Assembly: GCF_037975245.1 (NCBI RefSeq)
Contig: NC_092565.1
Coordinates: forward strand, 14,043,499 to 14,107,498
DNA length: 64,000 nt
Source: Apostichopus japonicus
Lineage: Eukaryota > Echinodermata > Holothuroidea > Aspidochirotida > Stichopodidae
Direction: 5' to 3'
The notes under the pieces are model-generated. The model was given only the letters and a program-made list of their open reading frames with translations. It did not search any database and was not told the DNA's origin. A program made the translations under genes and the position numbers. How positions within the stretch are numbered: the first letter of the stretch is position 1; the number at the start of each line of letters is the position of its first letter. Of the stretch, positions 11,001-26,000 are shown one piece after another.

Positions 11001-14000
11001 TGTTTTCGATCATCCAAAAAGGTATACAAGTTCGTCATATACCAAACTATCTTAATTGTTTCAGATACAGGTCTACCAAATATAAAAAATTTACTTCACT
11101 CCTCACTTACCCTGTCTCCCCACAACGTTAGCACCTCTTTCTACTGTGCCTAGAATGAACTTGTAACCATTTAATGCTGCACGCCCTCTATGACAGCCTC
11201 CCCCTGTCAATGCCCTTCTCATTCTACCATCCAAACTGCCAGCATTGTGCGTTTTTCCCTGATGGTTTGTACGGAACTGTTACCAAAGACAGGTAAGCTC
11301 ATCGCTTGTAAATATCCAAACCAGTAAGTTTTGGAATTCCATTGTTTCAGATACAGGTCTACCAAATATAAAAAATTTACTTCACTCCTCACTTACCCTG
11401 TCTCCCCACAACGTTAGCACCTCTTTCTACTGTGCCTAGAATGAACTTGTAACCATTTAACGCTGCACGCCCTCTATGACAGCCTCCCCCTGTCAATGCC
11501 CTTCTCATTCTACCATCCAAACTGCCAGCATTGTGCGTTTTTCCCTGATGGTTTGTACGGAACTGTTACCAAAGACAGGTAAGCTCATCGCTTGTAAATA
11601 TCCAAACCAGTAAGTTTTGGAATTCCTTGCACAAGCATTGCCTCAAATTAACTCTTCAAACTGGGGCAGCAAGGTTCTTTTGAGGTTAAGCAAATGAAAT
11701 GGTTTGTTGACTAAATGTGGAGTAATTATGCAATATTCTACGACAGAAGGAACAAACAACCATCTTCCGTCTTCAACCCTCTTCTTCAACATCAGTGACA
11801 TAGCAAAGGTGCAAGAAAAAAGAACACATTTATTTACCAATGTTTCAACTCAGCAACAAAGTTGAGAGTGCAGAGGAAAGGGATAAGATAAGTGGTGGGG
11901 GAGGGGGGAATGGAGGGGGAAGGGAAGAGACATCAAATTCTTGTTTTACTATCAAACCTCAATTAACTTAATTGCTATAGTTGCTGCAGTGTAACACCCA
12001 AAATTTTGTCAATCAAAGTCACAACATTATTTATGAAAATCTACAAACCATCACCCTAAAACGTTGAAAGTATTACATGAAAGTACAGGGCAAAAACAGG
12101 TCTGAAATACAATCTTTCTTGTTATGTAAGTACTTTGATACTTAATCTTTTTAGCTTCTTGAAAGAACAACACATTATTTGTCTCCATGACAACAATCAT
12201 TGAAGTTGGTGGACACGCCTGATGGAAAATTCCATTACAGACTAATTTGTTCACTGCTGCTTCATATCAAAGTTTAAGCGTGTCAGATACTTTCATTGGG
12301 TACTGTGACCAACCTTTGTTACAAACAAATTATTTAGCTTTCACTTTATGTTGAAGTATTCTTTCGATCCGTATCCCACTGGTGTATATATATCTTTTGA
12401 ATCGCCATCAAATATTTCAACAGCCAAAGGTATTGATTTTCTACCAATATTCCAACAACTCATTGACTGGTATTGATTGGGATGTTGGTCTCCGTTTTCA
12501 TTTCAAGGTTCACAAATGAAACTAATTAACTTTGGGATAACATTTCATGTACCACATTTGTGGTTTATGGATGTTGTTGGATCTCATAAAATAATCGAAA
12601 TCCATACATTTTAAGAAGCACATTCACGTTCAAAAAGATCTTCGAATGCACTGTAACAACGGCAAGAAGATACACACAAAAAGCTATAAAGACAATAAGA
12701 AATAGGCAGTATGCTAAAACCTTTCAAACGGGTGTGTTTGAAGTTTAGGTTTAAAAGTATCCACAGAATGAGATTTATAATATCAATAGGTAAACCGTCA
12801 GGAAAAAGTCAGTAAAGGCTTAGACAAAAACAGAGTTAAAAAACACTTGTTCCACTTCAGAATGGTAAATGCGGAAGGAAAAGATAGTGTGTGTTGACCC
12901 GAAGCGGGGGTCATCTACGGCGCAGTGCAAAAATGATACCAGTGGTGTCTTGGTAGACTAGGAAAGTGTGTTATTGTAGAAGGAGACAGGTAAGTTCGTA
13001 AATATCCAAACCAGTAAGTTTTAGGGTAAGAATAGGTAAATCATTCCACCACTTTGGGACCATAACACTAAAACAACTTGCAGCAAATGTCTAACATCTT
13101 GTAAGAAGGAAGAAAATAGTCGTTGATAAATATGATTTGATTTCATGTCCAGGTTTACTTATTGGTAGTTCCACCAAGAGATCGAGAAGATAGCAATGGT
13201 GCTTTTTTGTTCAGACATTTGTACACTAAAGTGAGGAGCTGATGCTGAATTTGCAATCTAATTGGAAGTCAATGTAGTATTTTTTTAAAAAAATACTGAA
13301 ATGAGTATGCATCATAGTGAAACAACTGGTCTACAGGTTTTCATTTTTGTAAAAACTTGATGATTTTACATGCATGTACCATTTGCTTTGCAATACTGAT
13401 TAAATTAGTCCCTGTAAACTGTTGATTCAGGAGACGCTGTTGTATAATTAGTGTATTAGTATATAATAAATGCATTGAAGATAAATAGGTTTTCATCATA
13501 CCACAACTAAGGGAGAACACAAATTAAAATAGCTGTCATAAATTTGTTGGAAGAGCTTCTTTTCTGAGCAAGCAGTTTCTAGCTCAAACTAAAATATTGA
13601 TAAACACAAAATATTTAAATTTTGATTTACCATATCTTTGCACAGCACTTTCTACCTTTAACATTCTGCTTTGAAAGGTTATCCCTGGGATCAAATTTTC
13701 ATTGCATCCTAATTTTAGGCCGTGTCAGGAAGCACACAATTGGAGCCTAGGAGGGTTTTAAGGAAATCAGCAAATTGGTAGAGTTGACCTTTGGGGGAAA
13801 TGCCTAATATCTTTGTTTATGACTAAAAGTGTAGTAGGCACAGCTAAGCGTTGGCTCCTGCATTTTCAAATGAGGCAACTTTCGATTTACCAAAGTGATG
13901 TGACATTCACATCTGCTTTGCATTTGAATTTTTAAGTTCCAGTTAATCTGATTTTCAGTAAGTTTTACAAGAACATATGGGCAGGAATATAAGGAGGGTA

Positions 14001-17000
14001 GGAATACCATGTTCTGTGTGGTATTATTAACCTTTGTGCCTTTCTACACAATTGACATACAATGGCAATACTAATTCAGTGCGATGCCATTTAAAAGCAG
14101 TTGTTTGCATTTGACTGCACCAATTTATTGCCAAACCTAGGGAACCAAACCTACAGAATATTGATGATTTAAGCTAAAACCGGTGGCGCACTGCAAGACT
14201 AAACACTATCTGACACAAATCGACTTTCCTAATCGTGAAAAATTGCGGATAGTCCAGCAGTATGAGTGTGCAGTGCTTAATACTGCAAATGATCAAGATT
14301 TGGCAAGTTTTAAGTCACATTAGCTTCAGTCAGAGATATTCAGCATGTAGTGTTTTCTTGACTGACAGTGAACAGCAATTTGCAACTGGACATGCCCAGT
14401 TACCGCAAATATAACCAATCACAAGACGATAGTATTGCTTGTTTGTACTCATCAGTCGATCACAGTTGGTCGGGGGTCGGGGGATTTCAGGTAAAGACCA
14501 CGGGTCTAGAGGAATACTGAACATTAGGTTTATTCACATTGAAAATCCACTGGGTCCATTTATCTGGAACCTTATATGAGACCCTCCTGTACTGTATATC
14601 TTGTAACAAATGACTGTTAAATTATGTCTACTCATCAAATATTTGATTTTGACACTGAACATTGTCAAATTCAAAAGTTTTAGGCATTTTTTTGTATCAG
14701 TGGAATTAAAAATATAAAATAAAAATACCTGCCCTAACCTATGTGCCAAGTCCCCCAAATGACCATTCTAGTTGAGAATGCTGGCTGGCCCAGTGGTGCA
14801 GTGCAAACACAATTCACATGATGTCAACAAGCATAGATATAACCCCCTACAAGAAGTCAGTTGTCTTACTTTTTCCTGGCACCTCCTTCCATGGATTACT
14901 ATGATATTTGAACCTGGTAAAGTAAGTTTTATATTTTGCCTCACTGCTGTTGTTGATTTTGTAAAGGTAATTATGATCAAACACAGGCAGGCAGCTGTGT
15001 ACATGTATATACTCTGTATAGTTCTGATAGTACAGTCACTTTACACACTGCATCCACCAGAATCAATATGTACAGTGATAGTCAGGAGTCACTGTGCACT
15101 ATTACTGGATAAGAACAATGGGGATTGACAAATTGCAGGAGGATAGGTCCACTCACTCTGCTGATCCTGAAGTTGATAAAATGTGACCTTTTTAACAAGC
15201 CAGGTGTCATGTACCCCCCTCCCCCCCCCCTTCAATGAACATTTTATGTCCATATGTATGTGAATGTGTTTTAATATTTTGCAAAGAATGATTGTGACAT
15301 TCCCTCTTTTGAGAAAAATTACCATGTTCTTTGAAGAGGGCTAGTGTTGGAATGAAGCTAGCATCTAATTCTGCTGTAACAAGCAGCTGTCTAAAGTTGA
15401 GTAAAGGATTTAAAGTAGAACGATAGTGACAGAAAAAAAATCTCTCATTTTCATATATAATGTAGTTTATATGTTACCAAGCAACATATTTTTTTAATTT
15501 TCCAAATAGCACACCGGAAAGTTATAAAAAAGGGAATTAAAACATCATTTTTTCGCCTCCGTAATTTAGGAATTTGCAAACACTGCAACGACCTTGAACA
15601 GCCCTCAGGTCAGTGAATGACGTCACTGTGATGATCTTTTCTGTTGTGAACTGTTCAGTACGGAGCTGTGCGTGCATTTCGTGTCAGCATAACTGTTATT
15701 TTCCGGCGTAATGTTCAAGACATAAATAGATAATGAATATCATAGTGTTTCTTGATTTCCACACCACGTGTTTACAAGTTTTTTTTACGAAATTTGCGGC
15801 GATTTCGCAACGATTTCTCAATATCTGAAGAGGTAACTCGCAAGCTGACCCAAAGTAACGTAAATCTCAAGATCACGTTTTTGGCGGGTTTTATACAGAG
15901 TGATGTATGAATGTGCTCACTTACAAGTCAAACTGGCACAATAACAATAGTGATGATAGTCTCAAACGTAGATTAGTATAACATCCGAAAGAAAATCCAA
16001 AGTTCTAAACAAAGTAGATTCGCTTGTATGCACTAGGCCTACTGTAAAACATAAACGTTCCTTGTTCCGTGCGTCATTAAATCCAACAGAAAGGTTTCAT
16101 TGAGCTTGAAATACAACTGCATTTGAACTCAATCGAGTTGTTAGTCTAGCTCGAACAATTTTCTCACTACATGCAATGCCTATTGCGTTTATTCACATGC
16201 ATGCCTCGTGGTTTGGGCTTCAGGAGGAATCGTATTCTAGCCCAACTTCACGTAGGTCCGCAAACGGTACTTTCACACTGTGCAAACATAAGTGACAGTG
16301 TGCGCTACCGTAAGTAATACTTACACAATGTTTTGTTTCGCTCGAGCATACACACATTTCCTATTCGTATTACATTTAAAGTGGTTTGGAGTGTATGAAC
16401 ACATCTCTGCCCAAAAAACTCTGCCTAAGCGACGTCCATGCCCCAATTGAAATTTGCACGTGGATTCTCTCCTCACATAGTCATTAGGTTGTTCACGTCT
16501 GACATGTCTTCCAGTTCCAACACTTACTGTTGCATTTATCGGGATATATATAGACATGGAGGTAATGATATAAATAATGCGGCATAAAAGCATCAATCTT
16601 TCAAACTTTTATTACTTTAGTGACCTTGCCACACGCAAATTTCAATTGGGCCCGAGAATCATCTTCTGTGAAGTGGGCAGAACAAACTTTCACATTCTTG
16701 CCATGAGAAACTCCTGGTGCGATGAAGTCTTTCCTGGTTCTCACAAATCGTATCCAGAGTTTCCGATATCTCTCACTACTTTTTCCGCTTGGAAAATTGA
16801 AAAAAACTTATTGTAGAGTCCTCATTCGTTCTGTTGCATCCCCCTACAACGCAATTTCTTGGATTTTGCTAGTGGTTTACGTTGTTTGTCGAGTCCAATA
16901 TAGAGTAGGTTGCAACTAAACTTACACACTAAGTGCACACTGCTGAAGTACACTACGCCGAGCTCACGTTGTTATCATCATAATGACGTCACATGTCACT

Positions 17001-20000
17001 GTAGATCACGTGATCATCATAGCGCTTTTCGCGAAAAGCCCAATTTTTGTTTAAAAAATCAACGAGTTTAGGAATTTTTTTTAAGCCTTTCCCAACATCG
17101 GATTGACTTGAATTTTCACATGTGTAAAATGGAAACCAACTAGAATACTCATGAATAAAATCGTATTTTTTCGTCGATGGTGAAAAATCACTATCGTTCA
17201 TCTTTAAATAATCATCAAGACCTTTTTCACACCTGCATGATACTCTTCACACCAAGATCCTGATCCCCCCCCCCCCTTGCATTTTCATATGAAACAGTTA
17301 TAAATTATGTAATATGATTCATAAATACTGAAACCAGTCAGTTTTATTTTGGAATTAAAGATGGAATGAAAATTAAACTTTTTGAAATTCCCAGTTTGCC
17401 ATTTAGACGTGATTAATACACTCTTTGAATGTAAGAGTGTGTGGGCAATGAATAATTGAGGAATGATTAAAAAAGCATTAGGTAGGTTATATACTCATTA
17501 TTAGATTTCAGGATACAAATCATGTAGGAGGGACGTGTCTTATTTTTATCAATTTCAATCTTGGTTTGATTAAAACTCGGCTAGCTTGATAAAATTGATT
17601 ACCACTTTAGCAAACAAGAGCTGCCCTAAAGATTTATTTGTTCATGTACTGGCGCAGCGAAGCTGATTGTTAAATAACTTGACCTTCAGGTAGCGCTACA
17701 CTTTTGTTTTAGCCTTCATCTGTTCTCTCTTTGATTGGAATTTAGACTCTGCTGATATTACAGCTCATGTATGCAAGTGCAACAAACATGCAGAAAGTTT
17801 CAATATTTGGCTGCAGCCTATGGTTTCTTTACAAATATTATATCATACAAATATGCAGAAAGGTTCCAAATTTGGCTGCAGCCTATGGTTTCGTTACAAA
17901 TATTATATGATACAAAAATGCAGAACGGTTCAAAATTTGGCTGCAGTTTATGGTTTTTTTACAAATAATATATCGCACAAAGCCAGTGCACCTTTTCTCT
18001 ATTCACGTCTGGCTTCATTACAGTACCTTATCAGTTGATATTGTGGCACAACAGCAGAGAATTGATAAATATTGGGTAGGCCTTGGTACATCTAGGGACC
18101 GTGATAGTCTGCTAACAATAGGTTGAGATTTTCCACACATCAAAAACATTTATCTGAAATTTTTGGAGCATGCCGTCGTTCATAGCCCAAGCTAGTTTCA
18201 TACTTTCTCCGCATCGATTCTGAGAGGTGGGGGTCTGGTTGGTCCATGTGGAAGCACCTTAATTATGGGTCTGCAAGTTTGTGTACCCCTGCTCTAAAAG
18301 AATATGTAGGCTTAGTCAAAGTTCGGACATTTGTCTTGTAAAGTTAATGGTTTCTCGCATGGTAGTATTCAAACTTCACTGAGCCTTATAACTTTTTGGT
18401 GCAAAAAACTGACATTAGTTGTGACTGTTAACATATGAAAAACTCACTTCCTGAGATGATGTGTTTATTAAATAGCACAAACATGTACTTCAAAGGGAGT
18501 TAGTTGCCCTTCATTTTATGCTTGGAATCCTCTCCATCTGTGGATTCACTCAAACTTTTCATTGTGCATCATACTACATGAAACACCAGGTTAATATTCA
18601 TGTCATCTGAAATGTCGATTTGGACTTCAGTTAACCTTGGTATGTTGTGTCACTGACAGTAACAATTTTAACCCTAGTCTCATCATTATTGGCTAGGCTT
18701 AGAACTTCTATGAAATGTGTGGTTAAGGCTATGTGTTACCATGCTTTAACTATATATGTTTGTTTTTTCTCCCTCATGTTTCTTCCCTACTGTTTGGTTA
18801 TTTCTTTGGCATTAAATGTACAAGTTGATATCTGTTCGGTTGTTATTTCATTATTTGCCTATAAAGAGAGCATGAAAAATGCAACCAGTTGTTTTCAAAT
18901 TTGACAACAACTTATACAGTATATACTACTGTATGTCAGGTTGGGATATTTGCAATGTTCAGTTCATTAATTGTAAAAGAGAAATTTTGTAAATACAGCA
19001 TATAATATTGATCGACAAATATTACATCAGCTGGCTGAAAGTACGTGTACGATAATCATAGATATTTATACAATAGCCCCGTTTAGGACCTAAGCCACCT
19101 CTCCAAACAAGACGGAGCAAACATTGCCATCATTTGTTAATATCAACGGTATTTCTCACAGAATTCAGAAAAACAAGTTTTGTCGTTGTTCAGTGTTCAA
19201 CATGACAGAAGGAGATATATATATTGAGTATGATTGTCTACATGCATAATAGGAAATTTGGTTATATAGTCTCACTACTTTGCTTAGAACTTTGTATATC
19301 ACTTTTATTTAAGAAACTAAGCTAATAACAGTACAAAGGCAAATCAATCAAAACAGTTTTTTTTTTCCTTCTTATATTACTCAACGGGAGGACATTGTCG
19401 ATTTCTTTGTGGAAATTATACGGTTAATGATAGTAGAGTAAGTGACTTCACTCCCTTCTAAAACATGTCTCATCATTAAAACAAGCACTTCCCTGTCTAT
19501 CCAACCAGCATATTTTATTGGTATCATTTTCCATGCACTGTTCAACTTATATATCAATGTACAGAATTCTGGGTCACTAAGTACAAAAGTGCAAACCCAA
19601 GTTTCTATGGAAACTGTTATTATCTTTTATCATGTAAACTTGGTACCATATGTTCCTGATCAGATACATGAACATGTGTAGGTTACTGTACATACCTACG
19701 TACATACGTTATGGTGACCAGACGTCCCCGATTACCCTGGACAATCCTCAGATTTCTGGGGACAGTCCACGGATTTCATGGACCGTTCCCAGAATGAAAG
19801 TGTCGCTGGAATTGTCCTTGGATTTCATGTACTCTCACTGATCACTTCCAATCTTGTAGAAAAGCCCAGAATTGTTGCGTTATTGAGATAGGAGATTGAG
19901 ATGGTCTGCGAGAAAAACGACTGAGATAAAGCAGAGCAAAGAATATACACAAGACACCTCCAAATTGATTACAAGTATTCTCTTTTATTCCAATCAGTAA

Positions 20001-23000
20001 TAACTGAGCAAGGATAATGTAAATTTGAAGGGAAAAGAATTAAAGGCCTGTTTATAGAGAATGTATTACAGAATCATGGGCATTTGACCATCATTCTTGA
20101 AACATAGCACCACCAAACATTGAGATCCCAAAGTCTCACCCGTCCAGTAAAATGTATTGTGTGGATATGCCCTTGATGTCATCAAACGGGTCAACATTAA
20201 TATATACACTTATTGTGTGTGTAACTGTGTTTTAGAGACATGGGAATTGCACTGTTACTTTGTTGTACAGTATGTTGCTGTATGTACAGACATGTAGTCA
20301 TGGAAGAACATGCTCACAACATATCCCTCACACTGTTGAGATATTGGCTCATTGTTCTCTGTATGTCATCACTAAGAAGCAGTAGGCTGACATTGTGTGT
20401 TATCATAGTCAAGGAGTCTTGGAAATCAAGTTCATTGTGTGAAAGGTCACTCGAAAATAAATATTGGAGGTTATTAAGTTATCAGCTATTCTGTAGGTCT
20501 AGACTGGTTCATCGTATACTGGAGCAGCACTATCACCATGTAAATCCATATAGGCTTGTAGGTGGATGGGTAACCTTGTTTGATCTACCTACAGGTACAA
20601 AAGTATTTCATTTTATTAGTTTTTTCTAGGTGGCCAAATATTTGAGTTCAAGTAGTTTGTTTATTATTCATGCTGATTATCAGGCCTTTGTCAATTTATG
20701 GACTTTAATATGAGTGGATGGTTCAAGATTATCTCCTGTTGTCAAATATTTTGTAGACCCAAATGGCTATCTTGTAATATGTCTTAAAAATTCATATTAC
20801 GTTCCCTCCCCCCTCCCCCACTCATATCCCCATCCCACCCCTCCTCCTCACATCCCTGCCCTTCATCATCAATTGAGCAATAGTTTGGACAATACAACAA
20901 CTTTCATTTTAAGCCGTTGATGCACTCAGTTACAGTAAGCTATGACTACAAAGTGACAATAAAAGGACTATAAAATATTTGCCCTCTACACAGATAAGTT
21001 TAAAACTGATGTCATCACAACATATATATGGCACCAGTTTTTCTAATGCCCAAGATGTACATAGTACTACAGTAGTTTTAGCTTGAAGTAGCTGGTCAAC
21101 AGTAATAACTGTTGGCTTCAGTGATATCTGTCCTGTACCATATCTGACCACAATTAGTTCATGACATATGTAGTTATTATTACACACAAAGGATAACTGC
21201 AGTATAAAAAAAAGAGCAAAAAGCTTTGATTTGCTTATCCTACAACATTTCGATAGCAGATGGGCTTATATCTTTAGTTTTAACTTGCATGCATATGAAT
21301 AAAAGTGTGTAATTTGGATCGGTTGGTAGGGGTGGGGGAGGGGGGACAGAGAGGGTAGAAAGGTGGTCAGATCGGGAGAAAGGTGGTCAGATAGATTGAA
21401 CAGCTACTGAAAGCATTCATGGTAGGAATAGCCTATTACCTACTAAACTTTTCAGGTACAATTAAAACCATTGTGTTTGGTAGAATATAATTAGACAAAC
21501 AAACAGAACAAGGTAAACAAACTTGAGTGAATAACTAGTTATTTCAAGGTTGAAAACCTTTCTGTGAATCTGAAGTCAAAATCCTTTTAACCCTCCGGTA
21601 CTAATTCACCTTATTTCCGTTGAGTTGTTCTCAAAAAGAAAAATATTCCCACATTGCAGGTGCTGTGTTTACATTATTAGTTATTTTACTATTCTAGTCT
21701 GGGATTTGGGGATTGTGTTTGCAAGGAAGTCAGAAAAACCTTTTTGAAATATTTGCTTGTTTACTGTAGCTAGACTGCCCTTGTCCCTCTTGCCAGCCAT
21801 AAATTATGGTTGTGACATTTCTACAGCTTTTACTATTACCACTAATGGAAAAGACATTGCTGAACTGGCATAAACGCTATTCCCATATTCCAATTGCATT
21901 TGTGGGACTAAGACAAATGTAACACATGGATATCAACAGAGGCCATTTATAAGTGGAACATTTTCTAGATCCATATATACCCGTAGCTTCATTATTTATG
22001 GAGCAATTTCTTGCCTTTTCAACAAACTTGTGTTTAAACATTTGTGGTGACTTAGCTCTGATGGCAAGGAATGAGAGAGAGAGTGAGTGAGAATTGGAGA
22101 GAGGGACAAGGAAACATTTGTTTTTCTGTTGAGAGACCTTTGCTTTCCCTTGAACATAATCACCAAACATATAAAACATATAATCTGTACCCAGATCTGG
22201 ATGGATGGCATTTCTCCTTCAGCAATAATGATAATATCTCTGTCACTTGGAGCAGAAAATAAATGTTTATGAAGAAAAATTATCAGTGAAATCATCAGGT
22301 ACCCTAATCAATTCAATCTGCTTCAAAGCAGGTAGGTGCAGACTTAGGTAGCAAATTGAGCAAACCAGCTGCAGATTCACTTAATGCAAGACTTAATTCA
22401 CCTGATTGTAGGATGACTGTACCCTACTACCTTGGATTGCCACCAATTGAATGCTTGTTAACAAGCAAGCCATTTAATAATGGTTCCATGAATCTAAGCA
22501 AGTATTTCACCCACATTTTGATCCATTAAGCTCAATTAATCACTTTCGAAAAGGAAGTTGGAAATAAACTTTGGAAATGAAAGTTACTATCAGCTACTAC
22601 AGTGCATTTTCACTTAAAATATTAGAGTATAAATTTATACTATAAAGTAATGGTGGGGTAGTAGTACCCAGAAATAAGTCTTTCCAGTCACTAAGAAAAA
22701 TGCTATAGACACTTATGTATTTTCCACTTTCTCCTTCTCTCCCCCCCCCCCACCCCCCCCCCCTCTCATTCCTTCCTCCTGAAGTGGTTTGTACTCAATC
22801 TTTCATTGATACAAGTATGAAAATTTTGGGTGGTGACAACTGACTTATGATCACTTGGTCAGAGTTCTAAAGTCAAATACCTTGTTAATGTGATAACTGA
22901 AAAACAAAAAACCATGTCCTGTTTTATGTAGGTCACATTCATCCACTATGTAGTTCAACATCGGCCTACGCAGCTGGTTTGAAGGATGTCGCTCAGCTAT

Positions 23001-26000
23001 CTCATCAATTGCGCTTGAAGGCATGCATAGTCCAAACCTGGAAATCTTGCAAGTTTCTCAGCTCTTAAGTTTATATTGTAACACTTTCCTCCGTGAGTAG
23101 CCCCGGCCAGCCGATTCAGGGTTTTTGGCCTAAGATGTTGTATTGTAATTGGCCAGAGAATGAAGATGTACACAAAATAAATCCAGAGAGGTGATGGTAT
23201 TTTTAACAGCGATATATTGAAAAGAAAACTTCTTACAGTAAAGGTTAAGTGTCTGGTACTGGATACTGTATGTGGTACAAACTTGAGGCTATGTGGCCCT
23301 GAAGCCTACCATCAAGAGTGTTTCGTCCAACGGCAACCAGAGTAGCCTGGTCCGACCCTCCCAGGTAATGAATTTTGTATAAATCCCTTAACAATACGTG
23401 GAAATACCACATATATACAAATGATGAACTTTACCCTCCAACTTAGCTTAAGACATAATACACAAATACTACAGTGCATTCCTACCATCCCCAAGCAATT
23501 GTACTCCTTTACAGAGATGAATGTGATCACATGAGTATCCCTAGAAAATATCACATGTGTTACATCACAATCTCAGGATAAGCCTGATACCACATGCCGA
23601 TCCATAGAAGCAGCCCCAAAAGACATAATGTGCCAACAATTACAACTGGTTTACTGAATGCCAGGAGAGATTACCCCTATATATTCCAATGGGATTTAAA
23701 CTACCACAATGGATCCACACTGTCCACACAGAACTCCCATTGATCCACAACTTTACAGTAACAGCGTTACAATATTTTGCATTTAGTTTTACCTTGGAAA
23801 AGGGAAATCGCTATATTAAGTCATTGACTTTCAGCTAAGTTTGTCCCATAATTGTCCTATACTGTTGTTCAAAGCATTTTGTTTCATTCATCACTCTCCT
23901 CCCTTCCCTCCACCCTCCCCCCCCCCAATAAAAAAATACCAACTTTTGTCCTAGGTATAACATTCTTACATTGCAGATGTACACAAAATTTTAGCCTTAT
24001 TTGTGACTGTACCAACTTTTAGACTAGGTATAACATTCCTACATTGCAGATGTACAGTATACAAAATTGAAGCCTTATTCATTTGTGCCTGTAAGAATTA
24101 CAGGGAATAAAGTACTGTTTTGATCAAGTGGTTATATACCTATCTGGGGTAATAAGCAATGCTTTATGCATAACCTTGCGTTTTTATCCATCCATGAATG
24201 GAAATCACTGAGCCTGTTGAGAAGTGCACTCAAGTTGAAGTACCTGACATACCTTGCATACTGATGCAAACCAGCTTAATTCTTCTTAATAAATTACTGT
24301 AGTGTGTGCGTGCGGTAGTGCAGCTACAGTATGTTAGCCACAAAGTTTGTTGTTTTATGTCAGAACGGGGTTAATTCTTGGTGATATATTTTTCCCATTC
24401 ATTGCTGAGAGGCATGAATGTTATGATGATGGAGTGTGTACATTTGATAATAATTCGTAAAGTAGAACCTGGATTAATTTCATACTTTGTAACTTGGTGC
24501 AAAAATCCTGATGTTTTTGTTTAGTTAAAATGTCACCAGAGGTCAATGTTTGATAATCCTGCCAGCATTTTAACTCAAATTATCTCGGATGAACTTGTAA
24601 TGGACATGTAGATATGTGTAAAAATGATATGGCTTTGGTCAATGGTCATTTGAGGTCAGCTGAAAATGAAAGGGATTGCAAAAACAATGCTTATCGCTCT
24701 GAAAAATTGGTCAATTATCAAAACTTGAAGCTTGTATGCGGTGTGAAAATTAAAATATTCTCATTTATCACATATGTGGGAAGGAATTTTTTTTAAAGGT
24801 ATTTGACTTTCTGGTTTCATGTAAGGCCAACCCACATATTAATCTTGCACACTGCCGTGGGCATTTAATTATTGCTTTTGAGAGCTCTGTGAAATGAATT
24901 ACAGCACTAGCAAAATATTAAAAACAAATTACTGTACGTTGACAGTCTGATGAAATTGTTTGATACATTTATTCTGTCGCAGTTTGAATAGTGAGTACTT
25001 AGGCAGTGCTAATTTGTTGGGGTGCACCCTGCAGTGTGCTTTACTGCCAAGGTGTAGGGTAACCCTAATGATGTGAGAACAAGCCATTGTGAAATCCACT
25101 TTGTGCCTCTCTTAGCTGTCTCCAATCAACTTATGCTCTCCGTCATCTATTGTTATAGGTCTACCAAACAGCGGTAACCTTTTGGCTTTTCGTATTCGGT
25201 TGCATCAAAGCTCTGATATTCAGGACACTGCATTTCCTTTGCGAAACGGTGTTGGAATTTCCCATGATATGGAATATCATTAGTGATTGGTATGAACTAA
25301 AAAATAAAAACTTGAATGCAAGTTTGTAAAATTATTAAAACTGGTGGAACCAGCACTGTATATGACAGTCCGTAGGGTATTTCTACATGATCAGTTCTTC
25401 ATCTGCTAACTTTAAAGTTTCTACTCAACAAATGAAGAAAAGCTTTATTAGTTTGAAATATTTGGCTTAATAAAATCTTTGGCCACTTTTGGCTTATTCA
25501 TTTGTTGATAGATATATATGTCTGCCAAGAGATTTTCATATGGTATGTATGTATTTTTAGATCCTCCTGCAAGCAAGAACTCACGAATAAGCCTCGTTGG
25601 CTTATCAATGCCGCAAGCTGACCGAAGTAACTCCAATGGTCAATTGGACATGGTCATCTTTGTTCCCTCTTACATCAGTTCAAAATGCGGGTTGTATGGA
25701 CATGCAACTCTGAAATGAGTTTCTGCGTAAAAGGAAGGTAACAACTGACCTTAATATCCAAACACAAGTTTATGTATGCAAACACCCCGGTAGCCTGAAC
25801 CAGACCTTTGGACTTATTAGAATTGGAACTCCTTTTCGTTTAATAGGCCTTCATAATTCCAACACTCTAGTAGTATATTATACAGTACTCTACTGTGAAC
25901 AATATCATATTGCGTATTGTTCTGTAAGAATCTGGGACAGTTGAAATGAAACCTAAACTGTAAATTAGATCATGTCATCCCACTGTGAAGTGTGTTAAAG

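Larger units (their letters stand above)
15500..17230. mobile_element. CpG-richer block with inverted ends around THAP fragments
   Basis: This block is visibly richer in CpG than the intron around it. TGACGTCA sits near each end, at 15618-15625 and 16984-16991. Together with its flank (tgacgtcactgtgatgat versus the inverse tgacgtcattatgatgat) it forms diverged inverted termini. THAP-type coding remnants face each other inside. It may be a foldback or inverted-duplicate DNA transposon derived from a THAP-transposase lineage. Boundaries are approximate. Confidence 0.45.

Noticed and set aside
17788-17980. CRISPR-like spaced repeats
   Set aside because: Units are contiguous tandem copies without unique spacers, in an animal intron.
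20240-20629. 129-codon plus-strand ORF with a Cys-rich hydrophobic start
   Set aside because: Composition like the intron, no domain, and no matching splice sites for the NDRG frame.
22071-22272. Overlapping plus-strand ORFs and antisense ORFs
   Set aside because: Open in several frames because of the ga-rich repeat; no protein-like pattern.
25448-25636. 62-codon minus-strand ORF that looks mildly coding
   Set aside because: In-frame stops just upstream, no domain, no clear acceptor or donor.
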